This document shows positions 10,644-21,570 of a stretch of DNA of 64,000 nt, in pieces. This DNA comes from Limnoperna fortunei (taxonomy: Eukaryota; Mollusca; Bivalvia; Mytilida; Modiolidae). The translations under genes and the position numbers were made by a program. Under the pieces are notes generated by a model, which did no database searches, was not told the origin of the DNA, and saw nothing but the letters and a program-made list of their open reading frames with translations. Position 1 is the first letter of the stretch, and every line of letters begins with the position of its first letter. Where the stretch lies: NCBI GenBank assembly GCA_944474755.1, contig OX104115.1, forward strand, positions 63,368,648 to 63,432,647. Direction: 5' to 3'.

Positions 10644-10916
10644 TTATTTATTTTTGGTAGATATGGATGTACTAATTATATTTTAGTTGTGTCTAATTTT
10701 GTCTTCTTTTTCTCTTTTCAGGGAGAAGTTACGGTATTCTTCCCTGTTTTTGGTCTACTCCTCTTTCACACGTAATTAGAGTAGATTGTACATTCTTCAT
10801 TACATTTATGCGTTTTGAAGTTTTGTACTTTACGCAGAGAAAAAGGATACATAGTGTTGAATTTTTTGTTGTTATTGTTGCTGTATTAAGTCTCTATTTT
10901 TGGCGGCCTTATGGCT

Positions 10917-11146
10917 TGGCGGACATTTGTGCCAAAAAATGTTATTTATTTATTGATTCGTCTTATATTTAAATGTCATTTATACGAATTGATATATTTA
11001 TGTACATTGTCTTATATTTACATTGTGTTATATTGATATCTATATTTTTACTTACGTCAATAATACTGCCAAATCTATTTGTGTGTTTTGTTTATATTTA
11101 TTCGCCTGATATTATTTGGTACCCTTTAGACAGCTTATTACAAAAC
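10917..11146 (+). repeat. B1 split direct repeat
   Basis: Begins TGGCGGACATTTGTGCC and ends near CTTATTACAAAACA. Near-identical to B2 (11456-11686). It directly abuts A2, as in PAT/Ngaro elements. Confidence 0.85.
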
Positions 11147-11396
11147 AATTTATATATTTTTAAAAGTAAAAATATTTAATTGTGATAACGAGGATGGGAT
11201 ATTCATTAATATTCATGATTTCATTCGGTTAGTTAACTAAAGTTCACTTCTAATCTTGCGTAACTGATTAATACTATTCTTTCATTGGTTCCTTCAAGTT
11301 TCTTTGTTTAGATTAATATATAATTCGATGTAGATTAAGAACTGCTCATTCTTATGTGTAATGATTACACACTCATTTATAGGTGAATTATAATAA
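11147..11396 (+). repeat. A2 split direct repeat
   Basis: Matches A1 (5520-5750). It is sandwiched between B1 and B2, giving the diagnostic B1-A2-B2 terminus. Confidence 0.85.
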
Positions 11397-11455
11397 CCCA
11401 CCCTCCCTCCCTTGTTCAATTTTATCTTACTACTTTATTTACAATTATTTATATA

Positions 11456-11686
11456 TGGCGGACATTTGTGCCAAAAAATGTCTTTTATTTATTGATTCGT
11501 CTTATATTTAAATGTCATTTATACGAATTGATATATTTATGTATCTTGTCTTATATTTACATTGTGTTATATTGATATATATATTTTTACTTACGTCAAT
11601 AATACTGTCAAATCTATTTGTGTGTTGTGTTTATTTTTATTCGCCTGATATTATTTGGTACCCTTTAAACCGCTTATCACAAACCA
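11456..11686 (+). repeat. B2 split direct repeat (3' end of element)
   Basis: Matches B1 with a few substitutions, starting TGGCGGACATTTGTGCC. The 59 bp between A2 and B2 include a CCCACCCTCCCTCCC tract. The element ends here and host repeat Y resumes. Confidence 0.85.
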
Positions 11687-11699
11687 ATAAGAAAACCAA

Positions 11700-11965
11700 C
11701 ATGACTTACTCTTTTAACTCCCTGGAATCATCCCTTTCTTCAGGGATGAAGTCAGAGAGACTCTGAAAACAGGAAATTCACACTTTTCCACTTCAGCAAA
11801 TTACTCCTTATCCACAATATCTCATCAAATGTTTAATTGTAATTTTTTTTCCAAAGATCTTTCTTTCCAATAAGCCCAACATAATGCACCAAAAACAAAA
11901 AAGGCAAAGAAAAAAATTACAAAGAAATATTCGTGGACAACGAGATGCAAAGGGTATTAATTCTG
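11700..11965 (+). repeat. second copy of unit Y (right flank of the Ngaro-type insertion)
   Basis: Matches about 5046-5340 in order and orientation, including the small hairpin ATCCCTTTCTTCAGGGAT and the AATAAGCCCAA... segment. Confidence 0.65.
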
Positions 11966-12001
11966 GATGCAAAGGGCATAAACTCTGGTGTCGTACATAT
12001 A

Positions 12002-13495
12002 TACTCACTCAAAAAAAGAAACACAACATACAAAAAAAATGGGAATTTTACTTCATATATTATTTTAACAATTTATCATATAAATAATTGATACAGAAAT
12101 GTAAAAATTGGCACACTTCTTGTTCATGAGTTCTTTTACCATGGTATATAACATTTTGTCGCATATTGTCAATAAATCACGCAAAAAATGTCAGTATCTG
12201 TTGTGCCCACTATTTGCTTGTAACACAGCCCTTACTCTTCTTGGCATGGATTCAATTAAACTTTGAGTACGAACACGCGGTATCCTTTGCCACTCATACT
12301 GAAGTGCCTGCTCTAATTGTTGCAGATTTGGAGGCGGTGGTTGTCGTTGGCGCTAGCGCCGATCCAGTTCATCACACAGATGTTCAATTGGGTTAAGATC
12401 CGGAGATTGTGATCGACAATGGATCACATTGACATTCTGATGCTCTAAAAAAAATCAACTGTTACACGTGCTGTATGTGGTCGGGCATTGTCGTGTTGAA
12501 CAATTTCTCTTTGAATGTCAATAACGGGCAATAAATGCGGCCGTATAATTTCGTCTCTATACCTAACAGCGTTAAGTTTCCCTTCGATATGTGTCAGCTG
12601 TGCGTTCCTTTTGTAAGAGATAGCCGCCCACATCATAACACTGCCTCCGTCAAAATTGTCAACTCAGTTTTGCACAAAACGTTCATTTCGGATCCTGTAC
12701 ACTCGTATGCGACCATCTCGCTTTTCAAGCTGAAAACGTGACTCATCGCTGAACCACACTATTCTCCGGTTCTGTAAATTGCATACACGAACGGTAGTAC
12801 ACCGTCTAACCCTTGCTCGGCGGTGTTTTACCGTCTCAGTGTTGCTCCGACGTAAGGTCTTTTTGCCCGCAATCAATGATAGCGTAACCGATTGCGTACT
12901 GTCTGTGGTGGTAAAAGGATGTTTACAGCGTTTTTTGTTGCAGCAATAGACCTGTTCCGTAGATGGAATAATCTAATGTAACGATCCTGCGCCCAAGTTG
13001 TAACACGAGGACGTCTTGAATGAAGCCGGTCTGTCGTAGTACCAAGCTGCTGGTAGCGTCTCCAAAGGCGTGAAATTGTGCTACGATGACCATTGTACGT
13101 TCTGGCAACAGCATTCTGTGATTCGACCAATAGCGATATTCCAGGTAGCAGCATCTAACCTTGGCATAGCGTCACCTCATTAGAATTTGATTTTACTAAT
13201 GCAGTCAAGAAAAGAACTAGCGGGGTTTTATACCGATTGTCTGAGTTAAAAAAAATACCCATGATTTGCAAGTGAAAGTCGACCATGTTTTAGCAATGCG
13301 TAATTCAAAGCCTGTTCCAGAGTTCGACCACAGTCGTTCACGGGTGAATGAACTTAAATGCTTTCACCTGGAAACCTTTAATTAAGGTGTAATTATGATG
13401 TTGTGTATATATATTTGAATATTTATAGGTTATTTGTCCGCAAAAAATCATTTAAAAAAAATTATCCTATGTTGCGTTTCTCCTTTGAGTGAGTA
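12002..13495 (-). mobile_element. Tc1-type DNA transposon, decayed but with intact ends
   Basis: The terminal inverted repeats start TACTCACTCAAA and continue through GAAAC(A/G)CAACATA. The left copy is at 12002-12030 and the right copy at about 13467-13495. TA dinucleotides flank both (12000-12001, 13496-13497). The length of 1494 bp is normal for Tc1/mariner. The internal transposase on the minus strand is broken. Confidence 0.85.
12191..13167 (-). pseudogene. Tc1-like transposase (multiple frameshifts)
   Basis: Read from 13167 down to a stop at 12191, the frames cover a whole transposase of about 325 codons. An N-terminal helix-turn-helix (12873-13154) contains STISRLWRRYQQLGTT. The first catalytic Asp is in FSDESRF (12664-12876). 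The second is in HDNARPHTA (12445-12636). The third acidic residue is Glu in SPDLNPIEHL (near 12390). The C-terminus closes with the usual RY-stop. At least two frame changes and an in-frame stop shortly after NPIEHL make it inactive. The D-D-E layout is that of Tc1-like elements, which cut and paste at TA. Confidence 0.85.
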
Positions 13496-13499
13496 TATG

Positions 13500-14389
13500 T
13501 CTATTTATTGAAATGGTTATTGTTTCGTCCAAAACTTGGCGTAAGAATTTTATTGTATGATATTTTTATTGGCCAAAAAATTACTTATGCTCCTACGAAG
13601 AAGTGTATAAAAATTTGTACAAGTCCAATATTTTTATATTATTAATTAATCAGTTAATAAAACAATTATTTATGTTAAGTACACTTTGACTTCATTTTCA
13701 TTATCTTCATATCATTAAACTCCTAAATTTTTAGAATTTCAGCCAGTTATAAACGCATCGGACAATAACCCTGGACGAAAGTGGACTTTATTTTATTGAG
13801 ATGGTGAGTTCCGTAAGGACTACGGAAAGGGCTCAACAACGACAAACGATAAAGTCCATTTCAACTGTTCAAGTAATATTTACATTTTTGAAAGATGGCG
13901 GGTAAAGACTCTGTTTCTTCCCTTCTCCAACAACATAACAAAATCAACCCGTATCATATGGTAGCGCATGTAAATCGATTTGTACAAGTGTATCATGCTT
14001 GAGTCTCATGCCAGTCGTTTTAAATCTGTAAATGAAACATTTTGCGGAGTACAATTACGTGCTTTGTATAGATGTTTCTTCGGTTCAAGCTATCGCTCGG
14101 TACAAAATGGCCATGTTCTCATTAGCATTGAGCCTGCTTAAAATAATTTAATTCGTAAATAGATTATGGCTGTAGATGAATTAGAACATGGTCAGACCTT
14201 ATATTTGTCAATATTTTAAAATGAAGACAAATCAAAAAGTTCTCACCATGTACTAGATTACATGGAGCCAAATTGCAATAATCTTTTCTTATTCTATATG
14301 TCTAACAAATGTTTTCAAATTTTGAAGCGGTACAAAGAGGACGCTTTCAGTTGCCAAATGGGGTTTTCAAACCAAATAAGATATTATAG
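13500..14389. other. no gene recognised
   Basis: AT-rich unique DNA. A small hairpin-like GTTCCGTAAGGACTACGGAA lies near 13806. No convincing coding frame. Confidence 0.5.
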
Positions 14390-14537
14390 AAATATATCAT
14401 GCTAGTGAGTGGCATTTGCCAATAAATATTGCTTGAGAGGTTGGTGAGAATTTCACGAGCCGTAAGGCGAGTGAAATCTTAACCAGCCTCAAAAGCAGTA
14501 TTTTTGGCAAATACCACTCACAAGCATGATATATTTA
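14390..14537. repeat. large palindrome (hairpin) with ~65-bp arms
   Basis: The left arm (AAATATATCATGCTAGTGAG...) and right arm (...CTCACAAGCATGATATATTT) are inverted copies with scattered mismatches. The apex is CACGAGCCGTAAGGCGAGTG at about 14454-14473. One of a family of long palindromes in the window with similar apex layout but different arms. Confidence 0.85.
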
Positions 14538-15738
14538 TTTAATTCCAACGAATATTATCCCCTCTATGTAATAAACAGTATAATTGAGGCTTTGATTTCC
14601 AATACTTATTATTAATCCAGAAACACGTCTTCCATACTGTTGAATCTTTACGAAATCCATGACACAGTTGTAATAAATATTTTGGCCATGCAGATACAAC
14701 TGAATTTAGATTTAACATCCTTTAGAATTTGTAAAATATGTGTTTGAAATTGTTGTTTTTGTGGCAGTAGTGGTTTTTTGTACCCACAATGTGATCTGTC
14801 TGCTGATGCCGCCATCTTCGATGTCAATTGTTAGTTTTATCGCGTTTTATTTTCAACCACATATTTCCCAACTTTCGTTGTATATTTAAAATATACCACG
14901 GCGCCGTAAATGGCGGGAAAAAATATACCACGACAGAGAGAAAAAAATTTAAAGTAATAAAATTTGCAGGCAAATATCTTAGCTCTTTTACAATGAAAAT
15001 CCAGCATTTTGATATAAGGTGGAATTAATCATAAGCACATATAATTGACATACAAATATATGCTCGTCATTTTATTGAATAGACGTTCCACTTAATAAAA
15101 TCTAACACAATTTTGAACCTTTTTCAGTTGAGCCTAGCCATAACGTCGCAATTCTTACTATGACCTGAACAGAGGGCACTATGCCCATTCGAAATCTAAT
15201 GTGTGCTCAGTATGACTTAAGCCACATTAGAATGCATAATATATTATTTTCACTTAAAAAGTCGTCAATATATTGTGATCTAATAAATATTCGCGCAATA
15301 ACCCAATATTATTACTATCCCCCATTCTTTGACAAACTGTCTATTTTTTTCTAATTATAGCGAGCATCGCAGATGCGAGCTTTACGGTAACATGCATGTG
15401 TGTAAAAAAGTCACGTGGTCTATATGAACAAACCAATTTCAGATGGTAGCTGAGCTATCCAAAAAGATATTGTAGTAGAGCAGTAAAATTAATTTATAAA
15501 GTACATGAATACAAAAACAATTTCGACATCGTTAAAATAAAAGTGTTTATTTCGTAAATAATAATAAAATTGTCTGCAATTTTTTTTTGCAATTTCTGAA
15601 ACGCTTTTTAAATTGACATTTTTTGTGACGTCACCAACGCATGCAGAGGCACTGTTAGGGTGCTCTGAACTAACGTCATGAACCATAAATTGTGCGATGA
15701 TTGCAGATAGGCTGCGCCTATGTTTATATAACAAGATA
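14538..15738. other. no gene recognised
   Basis: AT-rich unique sequence. Open frames at 14828-15028 and 15489-15743 (minus) have no domain or splice context. Confidence 0.5.
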
Positions 15739-15740
15739 TA

Positions 15741-17155
15741 CACCTGGAAAAAAGTTAAGCATCCCGGAATATTTTTGTTTGTCGTTTATTGTAAATAAAG
15801 TTTAATTTTGCTGATTTTGGTCAGTATTAATTCTTTAATGCATAATTAAAAGGATGTGAGCGTTCAGGTGTGAAATTTTAATCAAGCGCGGTTTTCTGTT
15901 CACGTGAAGCTTGCTCCCTTCATCACGTCCAACTTGCACTATTTTTTCGTGCAACATATCGGTATTTAAATCCCAAATTTCTAATTGCCAAATCATTTAA
16001 AGTAAGCATGGCAAGGAGGCGGATATCAGAAGCACAGAGATGGCAAATCATCGGCATGCATTCCACTGGTATGTCTTACAAGGCAATAGGACGTCAGCTT
16101 GGCTATCATTATACAGTCATTAGTCGTTTGGTCAGAAAACAATATGCCACGCAAGATGTAAACGATCGTTCCCGATTTGGTCGACCATCTGCGACAACCC
16201 AACGTGAAGATAAGACCCTTGATAGATTGGTTAGGCAGGCGAAATACGTTTGCGGCAAGCACCGGTCTCAAGCAACAATGGTTACCTGATTGTAATTTGT
16301 CAGCCAGAACAGTACGAAATCGTCTTAAAGCTGCAGGATTGAGGTCAAGGAGAGTCATTAAACGCCCAATGCTTGATGGTCTTCATCGCAGGGACAGGTT
16401 GGCCTGGTGCAGAGCAAGACAAAATTGGAACTTTAGAACCTGGCGACGAATACACTGGGCAGATGAGAGCCGATTATTTACTCCATGTAACTGATGGGCG
16501 AACCCGCGTTTGGAGGCATTAAAACGCAGCCTACACGCCAAAAAACATTGTTCCAACAGTGCATTTTGGTGGGGGCTAAGTTATGGTATGGGGCTGTATC
16601 TCACATGATTGCAAACTGGATCTGATAACAATCAAATTGCAACCATAATGGCGAAAAGTACACCCAGGACGTGCTTACACCTGTAGTTTTTCCTCAGATT
16701 GGAAACCACCAGTTAGAGTCAAGACTTGTTTTCATTGATGACAACGCTAGACCTTATCGTTCCAGGGCATTAAGGGCATATCTGGAGAACGAAGATGTTA
16801 CCACTCTTTCGTGGCCTGCAAGAAGTCCAGATCTTAACCCAATAGAGCATCTGTGGGATCAACTGGGAAGGCGATTACAATGCAAGGAACCTCTTTCACA
16901 GAAATTGCAACATTTAAATGTTCAATTACACCGGGAAAGGCGACACATAACGCTTCAACAAATAAGAAGCCTTACTGGCAGTATGCGACGCATGGTTGCA
17001 GCACTCATTCATAAGAACGGTGGTTATACCCGATATTGACCCTTCGATGGCTAATTATCAATTTGGAGTTTGTGCTTGACATTTTCAAGTGTGATTGAAC
17101 AAAAAAATAACAGTTTGGTGCTTTCGGTGCAATACTTTTTAAAGATTACGTGAAA
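15741..17155 (+). mobile_element. second Tc1-type transposon, different family, decayed
   Basis: The left end after a TA (15739-15740) reads CACCTGGAAAAAAGTTAAGC, a typical Tc1-like TIR. The right end is eroded: an A/T-rich segment near 17125-17155 has only a weak inverted match, so that boundary is approximate. The TIR and transposase differ from the 12-kb element. An inverted orphan copy of the TIR lies at 31571-31598. Confidence 0.7.
16008..17039 (+). pseudogene. Tc1-like DD34E transposase (frameshifted)
   Basis: Starts ATG at 16008 with MARRRISEAQRWQIIGMHST, the usual N-terminal HTH (MSYKAIGRQLGYHYTVISRL). The frame shifts near 16280 into 16177-16494, which holds the second HTH and the first Asp (IHWADESRLF). 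A broken stretch follows (about 16495-16670) that still contains the VMVWG-like region. 16671-17039 carries the second Asp (VFIDDNARPY) and Glu (SPDLNPIEHLW), with exactly 34 residues between the second Asp of VFIDD and the Glu. The end, GGYTRY-stop, is canonical. At least two frameshifts abolish function. Confidence 0.85.
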
Positions 17156-17159
17156 GAGC

Positions 17160-17840
17160 AAAGACCGTCCATATTTTGATAAAACGATCTGTAAATAAAA
17201 TAATGAGTTTTTTGGTTAAAATAATGTTTCATTGTGCCCAACAATGCATATTTTTGTTTGCTATACAAATTAATATCAACTCTCTGTAAATGTCAAAATA
17301 GGGTTGCCACAATATATCATAGATTTTCTCCAAACTTTATAAACAATATTCATATGATATTTTGTCTTGAAAAATCTAATTGAAACTATTGAAAATTGTG
17401 CGTTGCCATGGATACACTATTTTTGAATTTTGGGGGAAGGGGGAGGGCCTTTTTAGAAAAATTGATTTTAAAGACTTTTCTCTGCTTGGCACAGTCAGAA
17501 ATCCTTTGAAGATGTAAAAGGATATCATTTTCATTGTTAAAACCAAATTAATTAACCTGATTCTACTTTTAAACTGAAAAGATAAATATTCAATGCTAAA
17601 AGGTACCAAAATGTTGTTGTTATTTATTCTGTAAGCACACTGATTTCAAAATAATCTATATGCATTTATATTCCACATAAGCTAGAAAATCTACAATAAA
17701 ATCAAATTTTCTGGGATATTCCCCCATTTTTTAATAAAACCTGTTTAAATATGGTGCATTTTTACTGTGGTTTTAAATGCAGTTATTTCCCTTGTTTGTA
17801 GTTCTTCTGTGTGAAAACAATAGAAAGTGTTCAATCAATA
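17160..17840. other. no gene recognised
   Basis: AT-rich spacer upstream of the decayed gene. It may include its lost promoter, but no element can be assigned. Confidence 0.45.
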
Positions 17841-17921
17841 ATGGCAGACGATCAACACATGAACTTCCACAATGTTTACATTTTTAAATTTGACTAATAA
17901 TGGGTAATCAAACCAATAACT

Positions 17922-18248
17922 ATGGCCTGTTGTAGCTTTACAAGCTCTCAGATATGTGTATGTTCCAATGAAATAGTTAAATTGTCATCTCTGCCATTAG
18001 AGTTACAAAATATAATATTGACTGAGGCTGGACTTCTATCCAGTGAATTGAATCAAAACTTTGAAATTTGTGGAGAACATAAAAAAGATTATTGGCACAA
18101 AATAAAACAAAATGCAAATCCAAAACATGTGGCACGAAATAATATCCTGACATCAAAGGGACAATAAAATCTGGTGGATGGTATGGAGTGAAATCTGACA
18201 GAGCTGTTTCCATTGAGAAAGTTAACTGTTATTCCAGTGGGAACACGT
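17922..18248 (+). pseudogene. putative first coding exon of a decayed host gene
   Basis: The frame opens after an in-frame stop at 17899-17901. It starts at ATG 17922, encodes CSNEIVKLSSLPLELQNIIL and an ICGEHKKDYWHKIK segment, and ends at a stop near 18165. Shifting by one nucleotide at about 18155-18165 keeps an open reading (KSGGWYGVKSDRAVS...) to an excellent splice donor, GTAAGTATG at 18249. The base composition is more coding-like than the flanks. I do not recognise the domain with certainty. The +1/-1 shift suggests decay, or a sequencing indel. Exon phase does not fit directly to the 22730 exon, so an intermediate exon or a deletion is needed if both belong to one gene. Confidence 0.45.
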
Positions 18249-18316
18249 AAGTATGATTGTTATATTTCCTGAAATTCATGCCTTTATGAAATAGGGAAAA
18301 ACTCTTAGGGGATGAC

Positions 18317-18596
18317 AATTTTGATTCTGAGGGGGACCAGGGCTAGCTCAGTAGCTGGCAGTTTAGGTCGAGTCAGATTATTTATTTTCTAAATTTTGCA
18401 GGCCAGAAAATTTATTTATCGCTGCAAATATCTCCATGTGAGTATATAAATCATACTTAACTGAGTAAACAAACTTGGGACAGTTTATTTAATTTCCTCG
18501 AAGTAGAGGCTAGGTGATTTATTTCCAGCTTTTCCCAGGCCTGAATTTTTATTTACAAAACTGCCAGGCTTCCAGCTCAGAATCAAATTTATTGTC
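18317..18596. repeat. small foldback (MITE-like) element
   Basis: The ends TTTTGATTCTGAG (18317) and CTCAGAATCAAA (near 18583) are inverted, and next to each is an inverted CTGGCAGTTT / AAACTGCCAG. The interior has repeated AAATTTATTT motifs. No coding capacity. Confidence 0.5.
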
Positions 18597-18599
18597 TGG

Positions 18600-19197
18600 A
18601 ACTTTGTTGTAATTTTCATTTGTCCCCTTATTCCGTCGATTAATTTTGTTGAATAACACACAAGTTATTTATAACACGTACACACAAAGCATGTGACGCC
18701 AAGACTTGCGTGTTAAATTGTTACATCACATAACATGTACAAGTATTTGAAGATCTTTTTTTGTGATTTCACTCCTGTTTTTTTCTTCTTTACAAAATGC
18801 AATATTACACTCAGTAAGAATCTTTTTTTCTTTTTTCATATATCTTACAATGTAGTACATTTTTATTGATTAAAAATTTAAAAGAATGATTTGACAACAT
18901 GCATGACATGTACCTTTTGTATTGTGAATTTGTGTTCATTAAGTTAATTTATAAAATGCTAGACAACTAATCCTCATGTAGAACCAAAAAATAATGACAA
19001 ATCAAAAATTGTTTCTTAAAAAAGTAATCAATCAAAACCAATGTGCAAAATACAATTTTATTGAGGACAATATACACCAATATTTATGCAATGTACTGAT
19101 ACCTGATTTTTACCAAAATTTAGGGCATGTACAAGTGTTTGAAGCCCTATAGTTTTCACTTTGTCTGTCTGTCTATATGATTATTTGTACACCATTT
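18600..19197. other. no gene recognised
   Basis: AT-rich intronic-type DNA between the small foldback and the piggyBac element. Confidence 0.45.
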
Positions 19198-19216
19198 TTA
19201 ACCCATTCAAGCCGGA

Positions 19217-19302
19217 TGATGCATTAATGCATCACCGGGGATCGGCCGCGTGATGCTTTAATGCATCACCGAGGAACCGCCGCGTGATGCATTAATGCAT
19301 CA
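19217..19302 (+). repeat. three 18-bp palindromes at 34-bp spacing in the piggyBac 5' end
   Basis: TGATGCATTAATGCATCA occurs at 19217-19234 and 19285-19302, and with one change (TGATGCTTTAATGCATCA) at 19251-19268. The spacers are GC-rich (CCG...GCCGCG). The position just inside the left terminus suggests transposase or host-factor binding sites. Confidence 0.85.
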
Positions 19303-19809
19303 TGGAAAGTGAAAGTAAAGAACGGTATTTGAAAAAAAGTTTCTTCCACTCTCAAAGTCGTTGTATATCTATAAAAGACTGTATTGTCTTTAAAAAGTAA
19401 CATATATTTGCCTAACTATAATATTTACGAATGAATATTCGTGGTTTTGTTGTTATTTTGATTCGAATCGTGACTTTCATTTTACAGTCCGTAGCCGCCA
19501 TTTTGTTTGCCATTTGCTATACACGTGATCGATAAATTTCGTTATTTCCATTAAAATTTGTATTACTTTTTTAACCAAAATGTGTGCTATACTAGAAAAG
19601 TAGTTGATTTTCACGGAGAACGATTCTATAGTTTGTTGTTTGTTTTTAATATTAGTTTTTAACTTGTGTTTTTGACACGACCCCTAATTTTGTAAATGAC
19701 CATATATGGAAATGGTAAGTTTCGATGGTCCAATCAAGTTGATTTGGGTTAAAAAGGCGGGGTCGTAGTAAAATATCGTAAACAAAATAGTAAAATCGTC
19801 TGCTGTAAA

Positions 19810-21570
19810 ATGTCGGACTCGTCGGAAGAAGAATTTATTGGTTTTTCTCAAAATGAAATCGCAGCAGCTGAGCAGCGTTATAATGAACAACTGCAACAGA
19901 TTGGTATAGGTGATTTTGATTCTGATGATGATGAAAATGACCCCCCTGTTGATATTGATATTATTGATGAAACAGGTGATGCACCAGATCAAGACCAGGG
20001 TGTTTGGCACACAAATTTCAGTTATCAGGAAAGAGGCCTTCCCCATTTATTTCTCCCACGTGGACACACAGGTCCTACAAGAATACTTGGAGCAGATCAT
20101 GACCCTGTTGATTTCTTTTCTTTATTCCTATCAAATGATATTTTGCAGTTTATCATTGCAGAGACTGATAGGTATGCTAAAAAAAAAATATTTGATCATC
20201 CAGATGAAAATAAAATGCCATGGACCACACCTTCTGTTGATGAATTAAAAGCATTTCTTGGCCTTACATTTCTAATGGGCATTAATGTCAAACCTGATCT
20301 CAGATCATACTGGAGCACAGATGTCATGCTTGAAACCCCTTACTTCAGTAAAACCATGGGAAGAGACCGGTTTATGCAGATAATGAGGTACCTTCATTTT
20401 TCTAATTGTTTGCAAGAGCCACAACAAGGTGACCCTAATTATTCAGCTCTCTACAAAGTTAACTCACTAATGTCACTGGTTAATACAAAGATGGTCGACC
20501 TTTTTATTCCCAAGCGTCAGGTATCAGTTGATGAAATTATGGTTCCTTGGAAAGGTAGACTTGCATTTAAACAATATATGCCTGCTAAGCCAACAAAATG
20601 GGGAATTAAGATGTGGGCTCTTGCTGAAGCAGATACAGGGTACATATCTCATTGCGAGATTTACAGTGGCAGAGGCGAAGGTACTGCAGGTCAACCTCTT
20701 GCATGTAAAGTCGTCAAATCTTGTTTGGAGAAAGCTAACATAGCCAATCAAGGTTACCATCTTTATATGGACAACTTTTTCTCATCTCCTGAATTATTTG
20801 CTGACCTGTTTCAAAATTATGACACAGGTGCTTGTGGAACAGTGAGGTTGAATAGGAGAGGTCTACCGAAAGAAATTATGTCAAGGAATCCACCTGTAGC
20901 TGTTATTAATCGAGGGGATAGCCAGTTTAGGCAGAATGCTGAGATTGCTGCAGTTGTCTGGAAGGATAAAAAGAATGTGAATGTCATTTCTACAGTTCAC
21001 GATGACACAAATGTAACTGTTCAGCGGAACATTCAACAAGAAAATGGCCAATTCCAGAGACAGGACATAGCATGTCCAAAGATGGTGGCAGATTATATTA
21101 AATACATGGGCGGTGTTGACAAGGCAGACCAATACACACAATACTATGTTTTCAAGCACAAAACCTTAAAATGGCCAAAAAGGATTTTTTTCTCCATGCT
21201 GGAAATTTTAAAATTTAATTCTTATTGTTTGTTTCTGTTGTCACCAAATCACCAACCAGCACCAGGGAAAAGACCGATAACTTTTTTGGAGTTTTCCAAA
21301 CTGATTGCTTCTGGACTGATTGCTGGCTACACAGGGGGGTCAGTCAGAAGAGGTCGTCCATCACTTCTTCCAGTTGAGAACAGATTGACACAAAGACACA
21401 TGCCAGGAACATTTCAAGGCAGAAGCTGGTGCCATGTTTGCCACATGAGGACAAGGAATGGCCTGCAGGATTGTAGAAAACAGACCAAATATGGATGCCT
21501 TGAATGTGGAAAACACCTCTGTTTACCAGAATGCTTCGCCATATTCCACACAGTTAAAAATTATTGTTAG
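19810..21570 (+). CDS. piggyBac transposase (PGBD4-like), full length
   Basis: 586 aa, uninterrupted. The N-terminus (1-70) is acidic and low-complexity (DSDDDENDPP), as usual for piggyBac. The DDE_Tnp_1_7 catalytic core spans about 85-500. Catalytic aspartates are at D241 (SVDEIMVPWKG), D321 (LYMDNFFSS) and D437, with D440 (GGVDKADQ) at the fourth conserved position. The C-terminus (about 535-586) is a Cys-rich zinc-binding domain, CHVCHMR...CLECGKHLC..C, used by piggyBac proteins to bind the TIR and chromatin. ATG 19810 begins the open frame just after the AT-rich 5' region. All catalytic and zinc residues are kept. Coding could be active; domestication is also possible, but the surrounding TIRs favour a mobile copy. 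Confidence 0.93.
   Translation: MSDSSEEEFIGFSQNEIAAAEQRYNEQLQQIGIGDFDSDDDENDPPVDIDIIDETGDAPDQDQGVWHTNFSYQERGLPHLFLPRGHTGPTRILGADHDPVDFFSLFLSNDILQFIIAETDRYAKKKIFDHPDENKMPWTTPSVDELKAFLGLTFLMGINVKPDLRSYWSTDVMLETPYFSKTMGRDRFMQIMRYLHFSNCLQEPQQGDPNYSALYKVNSLMSLVNTKMVDLFIPKRQVSVDEIMVPWKGRLAFKQYMPAKPTKWGIKMWALAEADTGYISHCEIYSGRGEGTAGQPLACKVVKSCLEKANIANQGYHLYMDNFFSSPELFADLFQNYDTGACGTVRLNRRGLPKEIMSRNPPVAVINRGDSQFRQNAEIAAVVWKDKKNVNVISTVHDDTNVTVQRNIQQENGQFQRQDIACPKMVADYIKYMGGVDKADQYTQYYVFKHKTLKWPKRIFFSMLEILKFNSYCLFLLSPNHQPAPGKRPITFLEFSKLIASGLIAGYTGGSVRRGRPSLLPVENRLTQRHMPGTFQGRSWCHVCHMRTRNGLQDCRKQTKYGCLECGKHLCLPECFAIFHTVKNYC

Larger units (their letters stand above)
5520..11686 (+). mobile_element. Ngaro-type tyrosine-recombinase retrotransposon, internally deleted and interrupted by a LINE
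   Basis: The order A1 (5520-5750), coding region, B1 (10917-11146), A2 (11147-11396), B2 (11456-11686) is the split-direct-repeat layout of PAT/Ngaro elements in the DIRS order. A1 matches A2 and B1 matches B2 over almost their whole length. Coding remnants in order are the tail of an RNase H domain, a tyrosine recombinase and an SGNH-like hydrolase. Gag, the RT core and most of RNase H are missing: A1 is joined almost directly to the RNase H end, so this copy is internally deleted. A 3.15-kb LINE sits in the recombinase. Without it the element is about 3.0 kb. It lies inside a host repeat whose empty copy is at 4926-5345. Confidence 0.85.
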
